From: Guptibacillus hwajinpoensis
GTDB lineage: Bacteria; Bacillota; Bacilli; Bacillales; Guptibacillaceae
Direction: 5' to 3'
Length of the DNA: 64,000 nt
Assembly: GCF_005144865.1 (NCBI RefSeq)
Contig: NZ_SWFM01000006.1
Location: 62,001-126,000 of the forward strand
Positions 52,387-61,509 of the stretch are shown here, in pieces. The translations under genes were made by a program, and so were the position numbers. The notes under the pieces were generated by a model. That model worked only from the letters and a program-made list of their open reading frames with translations. It was not told the DNA's origin and ran no database searches. Position 1 is the stretch's first letter. Each line of letters opens with the position of its first letter.

Positions 52387-53748
52387 ATGTCAGAGTGGAA
52401 CGAGTATAAGGCCATTTTCCATTCGCTTCAGGAAGATATTCTCGTCACGGATATTGAAGGAACCATTGTAAAAGTAAGTGAAGGTACAGGCATGGTATAT
52501 GGCGTTAAAGCAGATGATTTAATAGGAAGATCCGTCTATGAACTGGAGAAAGAAGGACTGTTTACCCCCTTGGCTACTCCGATGGTGCTGAAATCTAGTA
52601 AGCGAGTTACCTTTGTCCAAACAGGGCCTGCAGGAAAAAAATTGCTTGTGACAGGGTTGCCTGTGTTTGAAGAAGGGGGTCAGTTGGTTAGAATTGTAAG
52701 CTATTCACATGATATTACGGAATTAATGGAAATCAAATCAGGTATGGAAGAGATGTCACTTGAGATGGAGCGGGTAAGAAGTGAGCTAGAGAGACTGAAG
52801 CTGCAACAGGAGGACACTGGAATTATTGCCAAAAGCGAAGCGATGAGAAAAGTGATGGCAACAGCCAAACAAGTAGCGGGTGTGGATGTTAACGTTTTAC
52901 TACTTGGTGAATCAGGAGTAGGAAAGACAGAAATGGCAAGGTACATCCATCGCAAAAGTGATCGTAGAGATGGACCATTTATTGAAGTGAATTGTGGAGC
53001 GATTCCTGAGGCGCTTTTTGAAGCTGAATTGTTTGGATATGAAGAGGGGTCATTCACGGGTGCCAGAAAAGGTGGTCGGATGGGTCTTGCAGAGATGGCG
53101 TCTTCAGGCACGTTGTTCTTAGATGAAGTTGGTGAGCTTTCTTTGCAAAATCAAGTAAAAGTACTAAAGCTCATTCAAGAAAAGCGCTTCTATCGACTTG
53201 GAGGCGGGAAAGAAATCCAGTCAGATTTTCGGTTACTCAGCGCGACCAATCGAAACCTAGATCAAGCAGTTTTTGACAAAACTTTTCGAGAGGATTTGTT
53301 TTTTAGACTGAATGTCGTACCTTTGAACATTCCACCACTGAACGATAGAAAAGAAGATATTCTACCATTAATCCAGTCATTTCTTGACCGTTTTTGTGAA
53401 GAGTATAAACGAAAACGTATCCTTGATAAATTCGTTATTCATGAATTGAGTCAATATGAATGGAGAGGAAACGTTCGAGAGCTTATGAATCTAATTGAGC
53501 GTTTGGTCGTTACTTCTGATGCATTCACTATACAGGCATCCGATCTACCAATTAATTATAGGCTGCCAGATGAAGGTTATTCAGAAATGAATAATTTTAG
53601 TGAAACGTTACAAGAGTCACTTGAAAAAGTTGAGAAAGAACGTCTTCAAATTGCAAAGCGCCAATTTAGAACAACAACAAAGATAGCGGCAGCGCTCGGT
53701 TTAAGCCAACCTACCGTGGTTAGAAAACTCAAAAAATACAGAATTTAA
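52387..53748 (+). CDS. Sigma-54-dependent transcriptional activator (PAS, AAA+, Fis-type HTH)
   Basis: This 453-residue enhancer-binding protein has an N-terminal PAS domain (about 1-115), a short coiled coil, and the AAA+ domain with Walker A GESGVGKT (about 174-181), the sigma-54 contact loop at 221-226 and Walker B LFLDEVGELS, then a C-terminal HTH (TKIAAALGLSQPTVVRKLKKYRI). The contact loop reads GSFTGA rather than the usual GAFTGA. ACGAGGTGG precedes the ATG. A perfect -24/-12 promoter lies just after the gene, so it probably activates the two genes that follow. Confidence 0.93.
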   Translation: MSEWNEYKAIFHSLQEDILVTDIEGTIVKVSEGTGMVYGVKADDLIGRSVYELEKEGLFTPLATPMVLKSSKRVTFVQTGPAGKKLLVTGLPVFEEGGQLVRIVSYSHDITELMEIKSGMEEMSLEMERVRSELERLKLQQEDTGIIAKSEAMRKVMATAKQVAGVDVNVLLLGESGVGKTEMARYIHRKSDRRDGPFIEVNCGAIPEALFEAELFGYEEGSFTGARKGGRMGLAEMASSGTLFLDEVGELSLQNQVKVLKLIQEKRFYRLGGGKEIQSDFRLLSATNRNLDQAVFDKTFREDLFFRLNVVPLNIPPLNDRKEDILPLIQSFLDRFCEEYKRKRILDKFVIHELSQYEWRGNVRELMNLIERLVVTSDAFTIQASDLPINYRLPDEGYSEMNNFSETLQESLEKVEKERLQIAKRQFRTTTKIAAALGLSQPTVVRKLKKYRI

Positions 53749-53753
53749 TAAAT

Positions 53754-53771
53754 TTGGCATGATACTTGCAT
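53754..53771 (+). promoter_or_regulatory. Sigma-54 (-24/-12) promoter
   Basis: TTGGCAT-GATAC-TTGCAT matches the sigma-54 consensus TTGGCAC-N5-TTGCT; the invariant GG (53756-53757) and GC (53768-53769) are exactly 10 bases apart. Transcription would start near 53781. It begins 6 bases after the regulator stop codon and overlaps that gene's terminator region. Confidence 0.9.
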
Positions 53772-53774
53772 ATT

Positions 53775-53815
53775 AAAAGAAGCAAAGAATAAAAAATGTT
53801 CTTGCTTCTTTTCTA
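53775..53815 (+). terminator. Terminator hairpin of the sigma-54 regulator gene
   Basis: AAAAGAAGCAA (53775-53785) and TTGCTTCTTTT (53802-53812) are perfect arms, extended by GAA/TTC past a bulged A. A transcript starting at the sigma-54 promoter begins inside the left arm and forms only a weak hairpin, so it would escape termination. Confidence 0.7.
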
Positions 53816-53866
53816 ATTTATATGCAAGAATATGAATTATTATAAAATGTCGAAGGAGAGTGAAAA

Positions 53867-55264
53867 ATGGAAGTAAAACAAGAGAAGTCGTATTCCGTTG
53901 ACAGTACAAAAAAACAGGGGGAAATTTCTTATTCTTCAAGTGCGTATTCATGGTTTATCATTCCATCATTAATCGGTATTTTCTTATTTCTAGTTCCTAT
54001 CCCATTTAACGGCAAAATTACAATTGGCGTTGGGATCATGGCTGAATCGATTCAACGTGCTCTAGCTCCAATATTGCCAGGGTTCATGACAGGCATTCTT
54101 ATTGTATCTGCTATTATTCCAATTATCGCTAAACTTGTTGAACCAAAGAGCATTATGTTACGCCCATTCCTTAAACAACTATTCTATGTGAATTGGTTCT
54201 GGATTGGTACAAGGATACTAGGGGGACTCTTTGCGGTTATGACCTTGCTTAAATTCGGTCCCGAATTCATTATTTCTGATGTTTCAGGTGGAACGATGCT
54301 TTATGCTCTTGTCCCTGTCCTTGCTGCATGGTTCCTATTCGCAGGTCTCCTAATGCCGCTTCTACTGGAATTCGGTCTGATGGATTTCTTCGGAACTGCA
54401 TTACGTAAGGTGATGCGTCCATTATTTAAGTTGCCAGGTCGTTCATCTATTGATGCCCTTGCTTCATGGATGGGAGCAGGAACAGTAGGTGTTTTGATTA
54501 CAACAAAACAGTATGAAGAAGGTTATTACACTAAAAGAGAAGCGGCTGTTATTGCTACGAATTTCTCAATTAATTCGATTGCATTCAGTCTAGTGGTTAT
54601 CAGTTTCATCGGTCTTGAAGACATGTTTGTGCCATTCTATTTCACCGTTGTCGTTGCTGGTCTAACGGCTGCCATAATATGTCCTAGAATTCCACCGCTC
54701 TCTAGAAAAGCGGATACTTATTACGAGGGTACTGGGAAGCAAATTTCAGAGGATGTTCCAGAAGGTGTCTCAAGCTTTAAATGGGGAATGCAGAAGGCAC
54801 TTGAGAAATCTTCTGAAGTAAAAAGTGTTAAGCATGTGGCCACTCAGGGAGTAAATACAGTTCTTGATATTTACTTTGCCCTTATTCCGCTTGTAATGGC
54901 ACTTGGTACGATTGCGCTAATTATTGCTGAATTCACACCTTTCTTTACTTACTTGTCCATGCCGATTGTTCCAATCCTAGAATTAATGCAAATTCCTGAG
55001 GCTACTGCAGCTGCGCCTGCCATGTTGGTAGGTTTTGCGGACATGTTCTTACCAGCTGTTATCGGCACTGGAATTGAAAGCGAGCTAACTCGTTTTGTAA
55101 TTGCAGCTGTTTCCTTAACTCAATTAATCTATATGTCTGAAATTGGTATTCTACTCGTAAAGTCCAAAATTCCAATCTCTGTGCTTGAGCTCGCTATTAT
55201 TTTCTTACAGCGCACAATTATTACATTGCCAATCATTGTCGTTATGGCTCATTTCTTTATCTAA
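53867..55264 (+). CDS. YjiH-family membrane protein (nucleoside-recognition/Gate domain)
   Basis: This 465-residue protein has about ten membrane segments and Gate-domain features (SSIDALASWMGAGTVGVLITTKQYEEGYYTKREAAVIATNFSINSIAFSLVV and APAMLVGFADMFLPAVIG). YjiH proteins are putative transporters of unknown substrate. GAAGGAGAGTG precedes the ATG. It is the first gene after the sigma-54 promoter and is paired with an aminotransferase, which suggests uptake of an amino compound to be degraded. Confidence 0.83.
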   Translation: MEVKQEKSYSVDSTKKQGEISYSSSAYSWFIIPSLIGIFLFLVPIPFNGKITIGVGIMAESIQRALAPILPGFMTGILIVSAIIPIIAKLVEPKSIMLRPFLKQLFYVNWFWIGTRILGGLFAVMTLLKFGPEFIISDVSGGTMLYALVPVLAAWFLFAGLLMPLLLEFGLMDFFGTALRKVMRPLFKLPGRSSIDALASWMGAGTVGVLITTKQYEEGYYTKREAAVIATNFSINSIAFSLVVISFIGLEDMFVPFYFTVVVAGLTAAIICPRIPPLSRKADTYYEGTGKQISEDVPEGVSSFKWGMQKALEKSSEVKSVKHVATQGVNTVLDIYFALIPLVMALGTIALIIAEFTPFFTYLSMPIVPILELMQIPEATAAAPAMLVGFADMFLPAVIGTGIESELTRFVIAAVSLTQLIYMSEIGILLVKSKIPISVLELAIIFLQRTIITLPIIVVMAHFFI

Positions 55265-55291
55265 TACGAAATATCAAAGGAGGATATCACA

Positions 55292-56617
55292 TTGTCGACA
55301 TCATTTGAAAAAAGATACAATCGCATGTCAGATTATCTAGCACCTAGTATGGCGAAGGATCATCCGAATTTGCCGGTTGTGAAGGAAGAAGGTTGTTATT
55401 ATTATGGAGCTGACGGAAAGACCTATCTCGATTTCACTTCGGGTATTGCAGTAGCGAATACGGGACACCGCCATCCTAAGGTTGTACAGGCTATAAAGGA
55501 TGGTGCTGACTCTTTAATGCACGGACCTTCAGGTGTGATTATGTATGATTCTATTCTTGAACTTGCTGAACGTTTACAAGGAATAATGCCAGATAACCTT
55601 GATTGCTTCTTCTTTGCGAATAGTGGGACTGAAGCAATTGAGGGGGCGATGAAGCTTGCAAAGTATGTTACGAAGAGACCTTATGTTATCTCTTTCACCG
55701 GTTGTTTCCATGGCCGTTCTCTTGGAGCTCTAAGCGTTAGTACATCGAAAAGTAAGTATCGAAAATTTCTTCAACCGAATGGCCTGACTTATCAGATCCC
55801 TTACGCGGATGTCGCAGGTTGTCCTGAAGACGAGAACGTAGCGGATTATTGTGTGAATGAACTTGAGAAAGATTTTGAACGACTTTTTGATCATCAAGTA
55901 ACACCTGAAGAAGTGGCTTGTGTCATCTTAGAACCGGTTCTTGGTGAAGGGGGATACCTCATTCCACCTAAGGAGTGGTTGCAAAAAGTAAGAGAGATTT
56001 GTGATCGCCACGGAATGTTACTAATCTTTGACGAAGTTCAAACTGGATTTGGTCGTACGGGAAACTGGTTCGCAGCACAGACATTTGATGTGACACCTGA
56101 CATTATGGCAATTGCAAAAGGAATTGCTTCAGGAATGCCGCTTAGTGCAACTGTTGCTTCGAAAGAATTGATGAGTCAGTGGCCAATGGGAACTCATGGT
56201 ACAACATTTGGAGGTAATCCGATTGCCTGTTCAGCTGCTCTTGCTACCCTAGATGTAATTGAAGAGGAAGAGCTACTAGCCAATTCTCGTGAAATGGGTG
56301 CTTATGCATTAGAGAAGCTAGCCATAATTAAGGAAAAGCACCATGTCATTGGGGATGTGCGTGGAGTAGGACTTATGATTGGAATCGAGATTATTGATCC
56401 CCATACTGGTGCTCCTGACGGTAATGGCATGATGCGTATTTTGGATCTCTCTCTTGAAAAAGGGGTTCTTTTCTACCTATGCGGGAAACATCAAGAAGTC
56501 ATTCGTATGATCCCACCGCTCATCGTACAGAAAGAGCAAATTGATGAAGGGCTTCGTATTTTTGAAGAAGCGGTAATGGAATACGAACAAGAAAAACAGG
56601 TTGTATCTGTAAGATAA
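55292..56617 (+). CDS. Class III PLP-dependent aminotransferase (4-aminobutyrate/ornithine type)
   Basis: This 441-residue enzyme starts at a TTG with AAAGGAGGAT ideally placed. It has the class III hallmarks: [38 protein letters not shown] and PLP-binding K276 in [11 protein letters not shown], followed by [11 protein letters not shown]. Likely substrates are GABA, ornithine or another omega-amino acid. Expression from the sigma-54 promoter upstream fits amino-compound catabolism, as in roc and gab systems of bacilli. The exact substrate is not decided by sequence. Confidence 0.9.
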   Translation: MSTSFEKRYNRMSDYLAPSMAKDHPNLPVVKEEGCYYYGADGKTYLDFTSGIAVANTGHRHPKVVQAIKDGADSLMHGPSGVIMYDSILELAERLQGIMPDNLDCFFFANSGTEAIEGAMKLAKYVTKRPYVISFTGCFHGRSLGALSVSTSKSKYRKFLQPNGLTYQIPYADVAGCPEDENVADYCVNELEKDFERLFDHQVTPEEVACVILEPVLGEGGYLIPPKEWLQKVREICDRHGMLLIFDEVQTGFGRTGNWFAAQTFDVTPDIMAIAKGIASGMPLSATVASKELMSQWPMGTHGTTFGGNPIACSAALATLDVIEEEELLANSREMGAYALEKLAIIKEKHHVIGDVRGVGLMIGIEIIDPHTGAPDGNGMMRILDLSLEKGVLFYLCGKHQEVIRMIPPLIVQKEQIDEGLRIFEEAVMEYEQEKQVVSVR

Positions 56618-56623
56618 TTGATG

Positions 56624-56661
56624 AATTCCTCATCGTAATAGAAGCGATGGGGGATTTTTTT
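56624..56661 (+). terminator. Rho-independent terminator of the sigma-54 operon
   Basis: CCTCATCG pairs with CGATGGGG (one T-G pair), extended by flanking A/T pairs, and runs into seven T residues. Confidence 0.88.
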
Positions 56662-56883
56662 ATTTAGGAAATATTCGTTAAACTAACGTTATTTCGAGCT
56701 GAACTATTAATTTCCGTGGAAATATTTCAAGAATCGACGAAATGATAACGAGTAAGAGTAGTATTGCTAAAATCGTAGAATACAATTGTTATCACTAGTG
56801 CGTAAAAAAAGTGTAAAATTAGTAGTTAGAACGATTAAGACAAAGGAAACGAAGTTATGATCAAGTTAGGAGAGGTTACTAGA

Positions 56884-57444
56884 ATGAATAACTTAAACTA
56901 TCAACTTGAAATACCACAAAGAGAAAATATAACACTCGAGCAATTAATCAATAAGAAGAAATCAATGGTAGTGTTTGTTAGACATCTTGGCTGACCAGTT
57001 TGCAGAGCATACCTTACGCAGTTGCGTAAGCGCGTTAATGAAATTGAACAAGAAGGTTATCAAATTATCGCCATTGCACCCTCTAATGCTACCTATATTA
57101 GTCAATTTGAAGATGCATTTGGAGAGTTCCCGTTCCTAATAGCTGGAGATCCCAAACGAAAAGCGTATCGTGGAATGGGGCACAAAACGATGCCAAAATG
57201 GAAATTACTTGGACAGGCTGCGATTGGATTTGTAACTCGTAAATTGGACGGTTTTATTCCTAAAGAACAAAAGAAAAAGGATTTTGTTTTGAAATCAATG
57301 AAAACGCAGGATGTCTATATTCAGGGTGGGACTTGGATCTATGATGAACGCGGAAAATTAATTTGGAATCATATCGATCAGTCTCCAGAGGACCATGCAA
57401 AAATCGAGACGGTAATCGATGTTCTAAAAAAGAATAAGGCATAA
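56884..57444 (+). CDS. Peroxiredoxin-like (AhpC/TSA-2, SelU-type) protein with in-frame TGA: candidate selenoprotein
   Basis: The frame from ATG 56884 (AGGAGAGG at 56868-56875) to TAA 57442-57444 is open for 186 codons except for one TGA at codon 37 (56992-56994). The context is VVFVRHLG-TGA-PVCRAYLTQLR, where family members have Cys (RHxGCxxCR), so TGA replaces the presumed catalytic cysteine, giving UxxC. The downstream 149 codons are fully open and end with QGGTWIYDERGKLIW, typical of the family. A SECIS-like hairpin follows. Selenocysteine insertion is my preferred reading; a nonsense mutation is the alternative. Ordinary gene callers would start at an internal TTG (57022) and lose the active site. 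Confidence 0.75.
57013..57030 (+). promoter_or_regulatory. Candidate bacterial SECIS hairpin
   Basis: CTTACGC (57013-57019) pairs perfectly with GCGTAAG (57024-57030) around the loop AGTT. The stem starts 18 bases after the TGA and the loop 25 bases after it; a G is within the first two loop bases. These features meet the published description of bacterial SECIS elements, which lie inside the coding sequence just after UGA. Confidence 0.6.
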
Positions 57445-57488
57445 CAAAAAGCGCTTCTGATTCTATGTCAGAGGCGCTTTTTGTTTTA
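57444..57488. terminator. Bidirectional terminator
   Basis: ACAAAAAGCGC-T-TCTGA pairs with TCAGA-G-GCGCTTTTTGT across a 7-base loop, giving T-runs both ways between converging genes. Confidence 0.9.
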
Positions 57489-57510
57489 GAGAAAGATGGT
57501 AACCTTATTG

Positions 57511-58860
57511 TTATTGATTAACTACTTTTCTACGAATGGCAAGGGCTGAACCAGCTACTGCAAGAGAGCCAATCGTAATCCAAAGAGCTGTTAGGTCAGA
57601 TGATTGTTCACTTGCGCCACCCATCCCTGTTTTTGGCATACCACCAGGCATTGATTCACCTGCAAATTTATCAGGCATTTGCTTCACAATCGCTCCCCCA
57701 AGAGATTCTCCTACACCAAACATGAATGCATAGCCTTCACGGAATTGGTCTGTTGAAGCTTTGTAATCTCCAGACATATATGATTCAAATGATCCAACCA
57801 CTTGCTTCTCATGAGTTATAAGTGCTTCTGTTGCAGCGTCAGTTGGTAGATTTTCTTCTGTTGCTGTTCCAAGGAATGCTCCAAAGTTTTTAGGGAAAGT
57901 TTCCAATAGGCGTTCTTTAGCCATTTTCATACTCTCTTCTTCCTCAGAAAGTGATGCTACAACTAGGTCAGCTTGTGCAGCGATATGATCTTCCTGCCAG
58001 ATTTTCTCAAATTGGGCAGCTCCTTCATTACCATATATAGAGCTCATAGCAGCTTTGAAGTCTGCAGTGTTTCTGTCTTCAGCCCAGTTAACAAAATCAT
58101 AGTCCTCAGATTGATCATAGCCTTTTTCAAGACCTAATGAAGAAAGTGCAAAGTGTTCAGATGCAAGACTATTTAGTGTTGAGCGCAATTCAGCAGCAGG
58201 TGTATCTGCTTTTGTGTTATCAAATTTATCAGGCATTTGCATAACGATTGCGTTAGAAAGTGCTTTACTGATTGCAAACATATGCTTATGTCCTTCACGG
58301 AATGTTGTGTAGGCTTGTTCGTAATCTCCTTCTGTATATTCATCAAACGTTGTTAGTACTTGATCTTCGTGTACTTCTAGTGCTTCTGCAGCTGCTTCCT
58401 TAGGAAGATTGCCTTCAGTGGCAGTATCTAGGAAAGTGGAGAATTCATCGACGAATTCGTCTACTTCCATTTCAGCTTCTTTACGTAGCTCTTCGTTATC
58501 TTCTTTTGCTGCTTGTACGAAATCTGTTGAGTAGTCATTATGACCTCGGAAAATATCTTCGAACTGCTCGGCTGCTTCTTCTCCATAAACAGAAGCAATA
58601 GCTGGCGTCATGTCAGCAGCATTCTGATCGAGGGCTTCAGTCACTTCCTCTGCATCTTTAGCACCATCGTATGATTTCGTCATAGAGGTAATAGCTAGTA
58701 CAAAGTGCTCTGATAAAAGCTGATCAAGCGTGGCTCGTAGATCAGCAGCAGGTGTATTTACTGTTGGTTCTGCATTTGCAGCGCCTGCTACCGTCGGGAA
58801 TAAAAGGGTAAGTCCCAATGCCGGAACCATTAACTTTTTAAATACTTTACTTAGTTTCAT
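57511..58860 (-). CDS. Cell-wall surface protein with duplicated domain and sortase-type C-terminus
   Basis: This 449-residue protein has a signal peptide (cleavage near AGAANA), two tandem copies of a helical acidic domain of about 190 residues (first from residue 36, TPAADLRATLDQLLSEHF; second from about 230, TPAAELRSTLNSLASEHF; each ending VMQMPDKF or VKQMPDKF), then MPKTG at 408-412, a hydrophobic helix and RRK. That tail is a sortase signal with M in place of L. Glu and Asp are very frequent. The repeats match no family I can name. Confidence 0.82.
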   Translation of the reverse strand: MKLSKVFKKLMVPALGLTLLFPTVAGAANAEPTVNTPAADLRATLDQLLSEHFVLAITSMTKSYDGAKDAEEVTEALDQNAADMTPAIASVYGEEAAEQFEDIFRGHNDYSTDFVQAAKEDNEELRKEAEMEVDEFVDEFSTFLDTATEGNLPKEAAAEALEVHEDQVLTTFDEYTEGDYEQAYTTFREGHKHMFAISKALSNAIVMQMPDKFDNTKADTPAAELRSTLNSLASEHFALSSLGLEKGYDQSEDYDFVNWAEDRNTADFKAAMSSIYGNEGAAQFEKIWQEDHIAAQADLVVASLSEEEESMKMAKERLLETFPKNFGAFLGTATEENLPTDAATEALITHEKQVVGSFESYMSGDYKASTDQFREGYAFMFGVGESLGGAIVKQMPDKFAGESMPGGMPKTGMGGASEQSSDLTALWITIGSLAVAGSALAIRRKVVNQ

Positions 58861-59143
58861 GTTACTGTCACGCTCCTTATTTTATTAACCGTCATTTTTG
58901 ATTACATTGAGCTAACGGTTGGGACGTAGAGTTGGATCATTTTATTGGGAATTTTTTAAAAGGCTATTATCAAAAAAATTTCTGCTTTTGAAGAACTTTG
59001 TATAAAACACAATTAGCTAATTGGAACGGGTATGATTTATTATTTGAAGTTTCTAAAAACTCTTTGGTGATTAACTTAATTTTGTGGTAGGATTAATAGT
59101 CCGTCTCACGTTAAAGGCGAATCTCAAAAGGAGGTAACTGATC

Positions 59144-61252
59144 TTGGACCAAAAGAATCAAAGTGCCTATCAGAAAGAGAAGCAGCAACTCGAGAAAATC
59201 GCTGCAGAGATTACAAAACAGCAAAAGAAGCTAGCAAACTACCCACGATATTCGGGGGACAATGTAACTGAACAAGTGTTGGAAAGCATTCGGGAAGAGA
59301 ATCGAACGTCACTTGCAATCGCAGCGAAAGAACCTTATTTTGCAAGAATGGACTTTCAAGAAGATGAGAAAGAATCACGCTCCTATTACATAGGTAAGGT
59401 AGGGGTAGCGCATGAAGATTCACAAGATTCATTAGTGGTAGATTGGCGAGCTCCTGTTGCAAGTATGTTCTATGCCTTTACTGGAGGAGAAGAGGAAGTT
59501 TATTATATTTCACCTGACGGAATGATTGAAGGTAATATCGAGTTAAAACGGAATATCGTAATCCGAAATCAGGAACTTCAGAGAGTGGTAGACACGTATG
59601 TTGAAGGTAGTGAAGAACTAAGTGGTTCAGATGAGTTTCTTCTATATCGATTAAGTGAAAACAAAGATAACCGTCTTCGTGATATCGTGTCTACGATACA
59701 AGCGAAGCAAAATGATATTATTCGAGCAGAACGCACAAAGCCCCTCATCATTCAGGGAGCTGCAGGAAGTGGTAAAACAACAGTCGCACTTCACAGACTT
59801 GCATACCTTTTATATGAATACAGGGATACGATACAAGCGGGTCGAATGGTTATTTTTGCACCAAACCGGATGTTCCTAGATTATATTTCAGGTGTTCTGC
59901 CTGAGCTTGGTGTAGGCGGTATACAGCAATCTACTTTTACAGACTGGACATTGAGTATGATTGAGGAAAAAGTGAAGCTTGACTCGTCCGGGGATGATTT
60001 ACAAAAATGGTTCGGCAAGAAGCGACCAGAGATCGAAAAAGCAGAAGGCAGAATAAAAGGGTCTTTAGCTTTTAAAGAGTGGATTGACAGTGCAATCAAA
60101 GCGTACAGTGCAGTCGTTGGTCCAAAAGGCTCGTTTACACCATTTGAAGGGCGAACGTTGTCTGAAGCGAAAATTCAACAGTGGCTATCAGATCTTGCTT
60201 CTTACCCAGTAGGGCGGAGGCGTGAGATGATGGTGAATCGATTTAGAGTTTGGATTAAGAATGAAATCAAGACTGTTGATGGAAGTCACATACAGAAGGA
60301 ATATCGAAAACTAGCTAATGAGAAGTTAAAAGAATATTTTAAAACGTGGCCGAAGCAAACAGCGCTTTCTTTCTATAAAGCCTTATTTCAAACAAACGCA
60401 CCTTCTTATGTGTCTGTTTTAGAAAGAGATCAAATGTTGAATAACCTATTAATGAAGGAAACAGCGAGTCGATTGAAGAAAAAACAACTAACGCCTGACG
60501 ATCTTGCACCGTTTCTTTATATTCAATTTAAATTAAATGGCATTAGTAAAGACGATGTGTTTCAGCATATCGTCATTGATGAAGCACAAGACTTTTCCCC
60601 GTTTCAACTTGCGCTATTAATAGAAGTTAACCGAAGCCGTTCATTCACAATCTTAGGTGACCTTGCTCAGGGAATCCATGCGTATAAAGGCATTCATAAT
60701 TGGGAAGAGTTTCGAGAGCTTTTCAATGGCAAAGAGCTTTATATTGAGCTTGAACAAAGCTATCGTTCCACTTTGGAGATTATTGAATTTGCGAACGAAG
60801 TGATTTCGCATGCCAACATTCCTGTACAACCCGCAGTACCCGTTTTCCGAAGTGGTGAAAGCGTTTTGCAGCAGAAGGTAAACAAAGAAGAACACGTTAA
60901 TGTATTGTTAGCAACAGCGAATGAAATGAGTAAACGTGGCATGAATACGATTGCAATTGTTGGTAGAAGTGAAGAGGAGTGTCATGCATTATTTGATGAA
61001 GTGAGTAAGCAGGATAAAGAAGCAAACCTCATTACAGCTCATGATCGTTCTTATGCAGGAGGTTTATCGATCGTTCCAATCTATCTAACAAAAGGATTGG
61101 AATTCGATGGTGTTATTATAGCAGATGCTAGTAAGGAACATTATTGTAAGGATGCAGAGGATGCTAAGCTCTTGTATGTCGGGTGTACTCGAGCCCTACA
61201 CGAGCTGAAAATCTTCTATATAGGAGACCCCTCGCAGTTACTTCTAGGTTAA
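59144..61252 (+). CDS. helD: HelD-family RNA polymerase recycling factor (UvrD/Rep-like)
   Basis: This 702-residue protein starts at a TTG after AAAGGAGGT. It has the HelD N-terminal coiled coil (about 5-40), the HelD-specific segment DSLVVDWRAPVASMFYAFTGG, Walker A GAAGSGKTT (about 205-213), VIDEAQDFSP (motif II) and C-terminal LTKGLEFDGVIIAD and LYVGCTRALHEL. HelD binds RNA polymerase and removes it from DNA with ATP. Its stop codon lies inside a copy of the 21-bp palindromic motif. It looks like a single-gene unit. Confidence 0.92.
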   Translation: MDQKNQSAYQKEKQQLEKIAAEITKQQKKLANYPRYSGDNVTEQVLESIREENRTSLAIAAKEPYFARMDFQEDEKESRSYYIGKVGVAHEDSQDSLVVDWRAPVASMFYAFTGGEEEVYYISPDGMIEGNIELKRNIVIRNQELQRVVDTYVEGSEELSGSDEFLLYRLSENKDNRLRDIVSTIQAKQNDIIRAERTKPLIIQGAAGSGKTTVALHRLAYLLYEYRDTIQAGRMVIFAPNRMFLDYISGVLPELGVGGIQQSTFTDWTLSMIEEKVKLDSSGDDLQKWFGKKRPEIEKAEGRIKGSLAFKEWIDSAIKAYSAVVGPKGSFTPFEGRTLSEAKIQQWLSDLASYPVGRRREMMVNRFRVWIKNEIKTVDGSHIQKEYRKLANEKLKEYFKTWPKQTALSFYKALFQTNAPSYVSVLERDQMLNNLLMKETASRLKKKQLTPDDLAPFLYIQFKLNGISKDDVFQHIVIDEAQDFSPFQLALLIEVNRSRSFTILGDLAQGIHAYKGIHNWEEFRELFNGKELYIELEQSYRSTLEIIEFANEVISHANIPVQPAVPVFRSGESVLQQKVNKEEHVNVLLATANEMSKRGMNTIAIVGRSEEECHALFDEVSKQDKEANLITAHDRSYAGGLSIVPIYLTKGLEFDGVIIADASKEHYCKDAEDAKLLYVGCTRALHELKIFYIGDPSQLLLG

Positions 61253-61269
61253 ATAAACGTTTGTTTAAG
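61249..61269. repeat. Third copy of the 21-bp near-palindromic motif
   Basis: This is identical over 21 bases to 28233-28253 and to the complement of 28263-28283. It overlaps the helD stop codon and lies about 63 bases upstream of the -35 element of the sigma-D promoter. Confidence 0.65.
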
Positions 61270-61300
61270 TTTATCATAGAATATGGTCATAGGACTAGTT

Positions 61301-61330
61301 CAAGGGGGCAGACCCCAGCCTGACCCCCTG
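61301..61330. repeat. GC-rich hairpin downstream of helD
   Basis: GGGGGCAG (61304-61311) can pair with CTGACCCCC (61320-61328) with one bulge. No T-run follows, so it is at best a weak terminator; it may be a small interspersed palindrome. Confidence 0.4.
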
Positions 61331-61331
61331 C

Positions 61332-61359
61332 TAAACATTCAGTCCATACAAGCCGATAA
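61332..61359 (+). promoter_or_regulatory. Sigma-D-type promoter
   Basis: TAAA (61332-61335), 16 bases, then GCCGATAA (61352-61359) matches the sigma-D consensus TAAA-N14-16-GCCGATAT with one difference. Transcription would start near 61366, just before the riboswitch. Sigma-D drives motility and autolysin genes in Bacillus. Confidence 0.7.
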
Positions 61360-61382
61360 AAAAGGTATAAGGATTATAAAAC

Positions 61383-61500
61383 TGAAAAAGGCAAACCTGT
61401 TGAAAAGCAGGGACGCAAAGTTATGGGCCTGTCCGCACATGTGCGAATGGCTGCCAGACCGCCAGGCTCCTTTTTGAGCGCTGGGTTCAGAAAAAAGGAG
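61383..61500 (+). ncRNA. Cyclic di-GMP-I (GEMM-I) riboswitch with SD-sequestering platform
   Basis: The GEMM-I core is clear: GGCAAACC, GAAAAGCAGGGACGCAAAG, GGGCC, a P3-type hairpin (CGCACATGTGCG, 61434-61445) and ACCGCCAGG. The 3' P1 strand CCTTTTT (61469-61475) can pair either with AAAAAGG at the 5' end of the aptamer or with the ribosome site AAAAAAGGAG (61491-61500). Ligand binding should favour P1 and free the ribosome site, so I infer a translational ON switch for c-di-GMP. The class assignment is firm; the direction is inference. Confidence 0.9.
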
Positions 61501-61509
61501 AGCATAAAA

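Noticed and set aside
52701..53111. 136-codon minus-strand open frame inside the sigma-54 regulator
   Set aside because: It is antisense to the AAA+ core and has no start site.
57022..57444. A separate short gene starting at the TTG at 57022
   Set aside because: The TTG lies in the SECIS-like hairpin with no ribosome site; the frame continues upstream through a TGA to a well-served ATG at 56884.
61283..61509. Open frames upstream of the GTG at 61510, including an extension of the TIM-barrel gene from 61423
   Set aside because: This sequence is the c-di-GMP riboswitch; coding potential is incidental and the real ribosome site is AAGGAG at 61495-61500.
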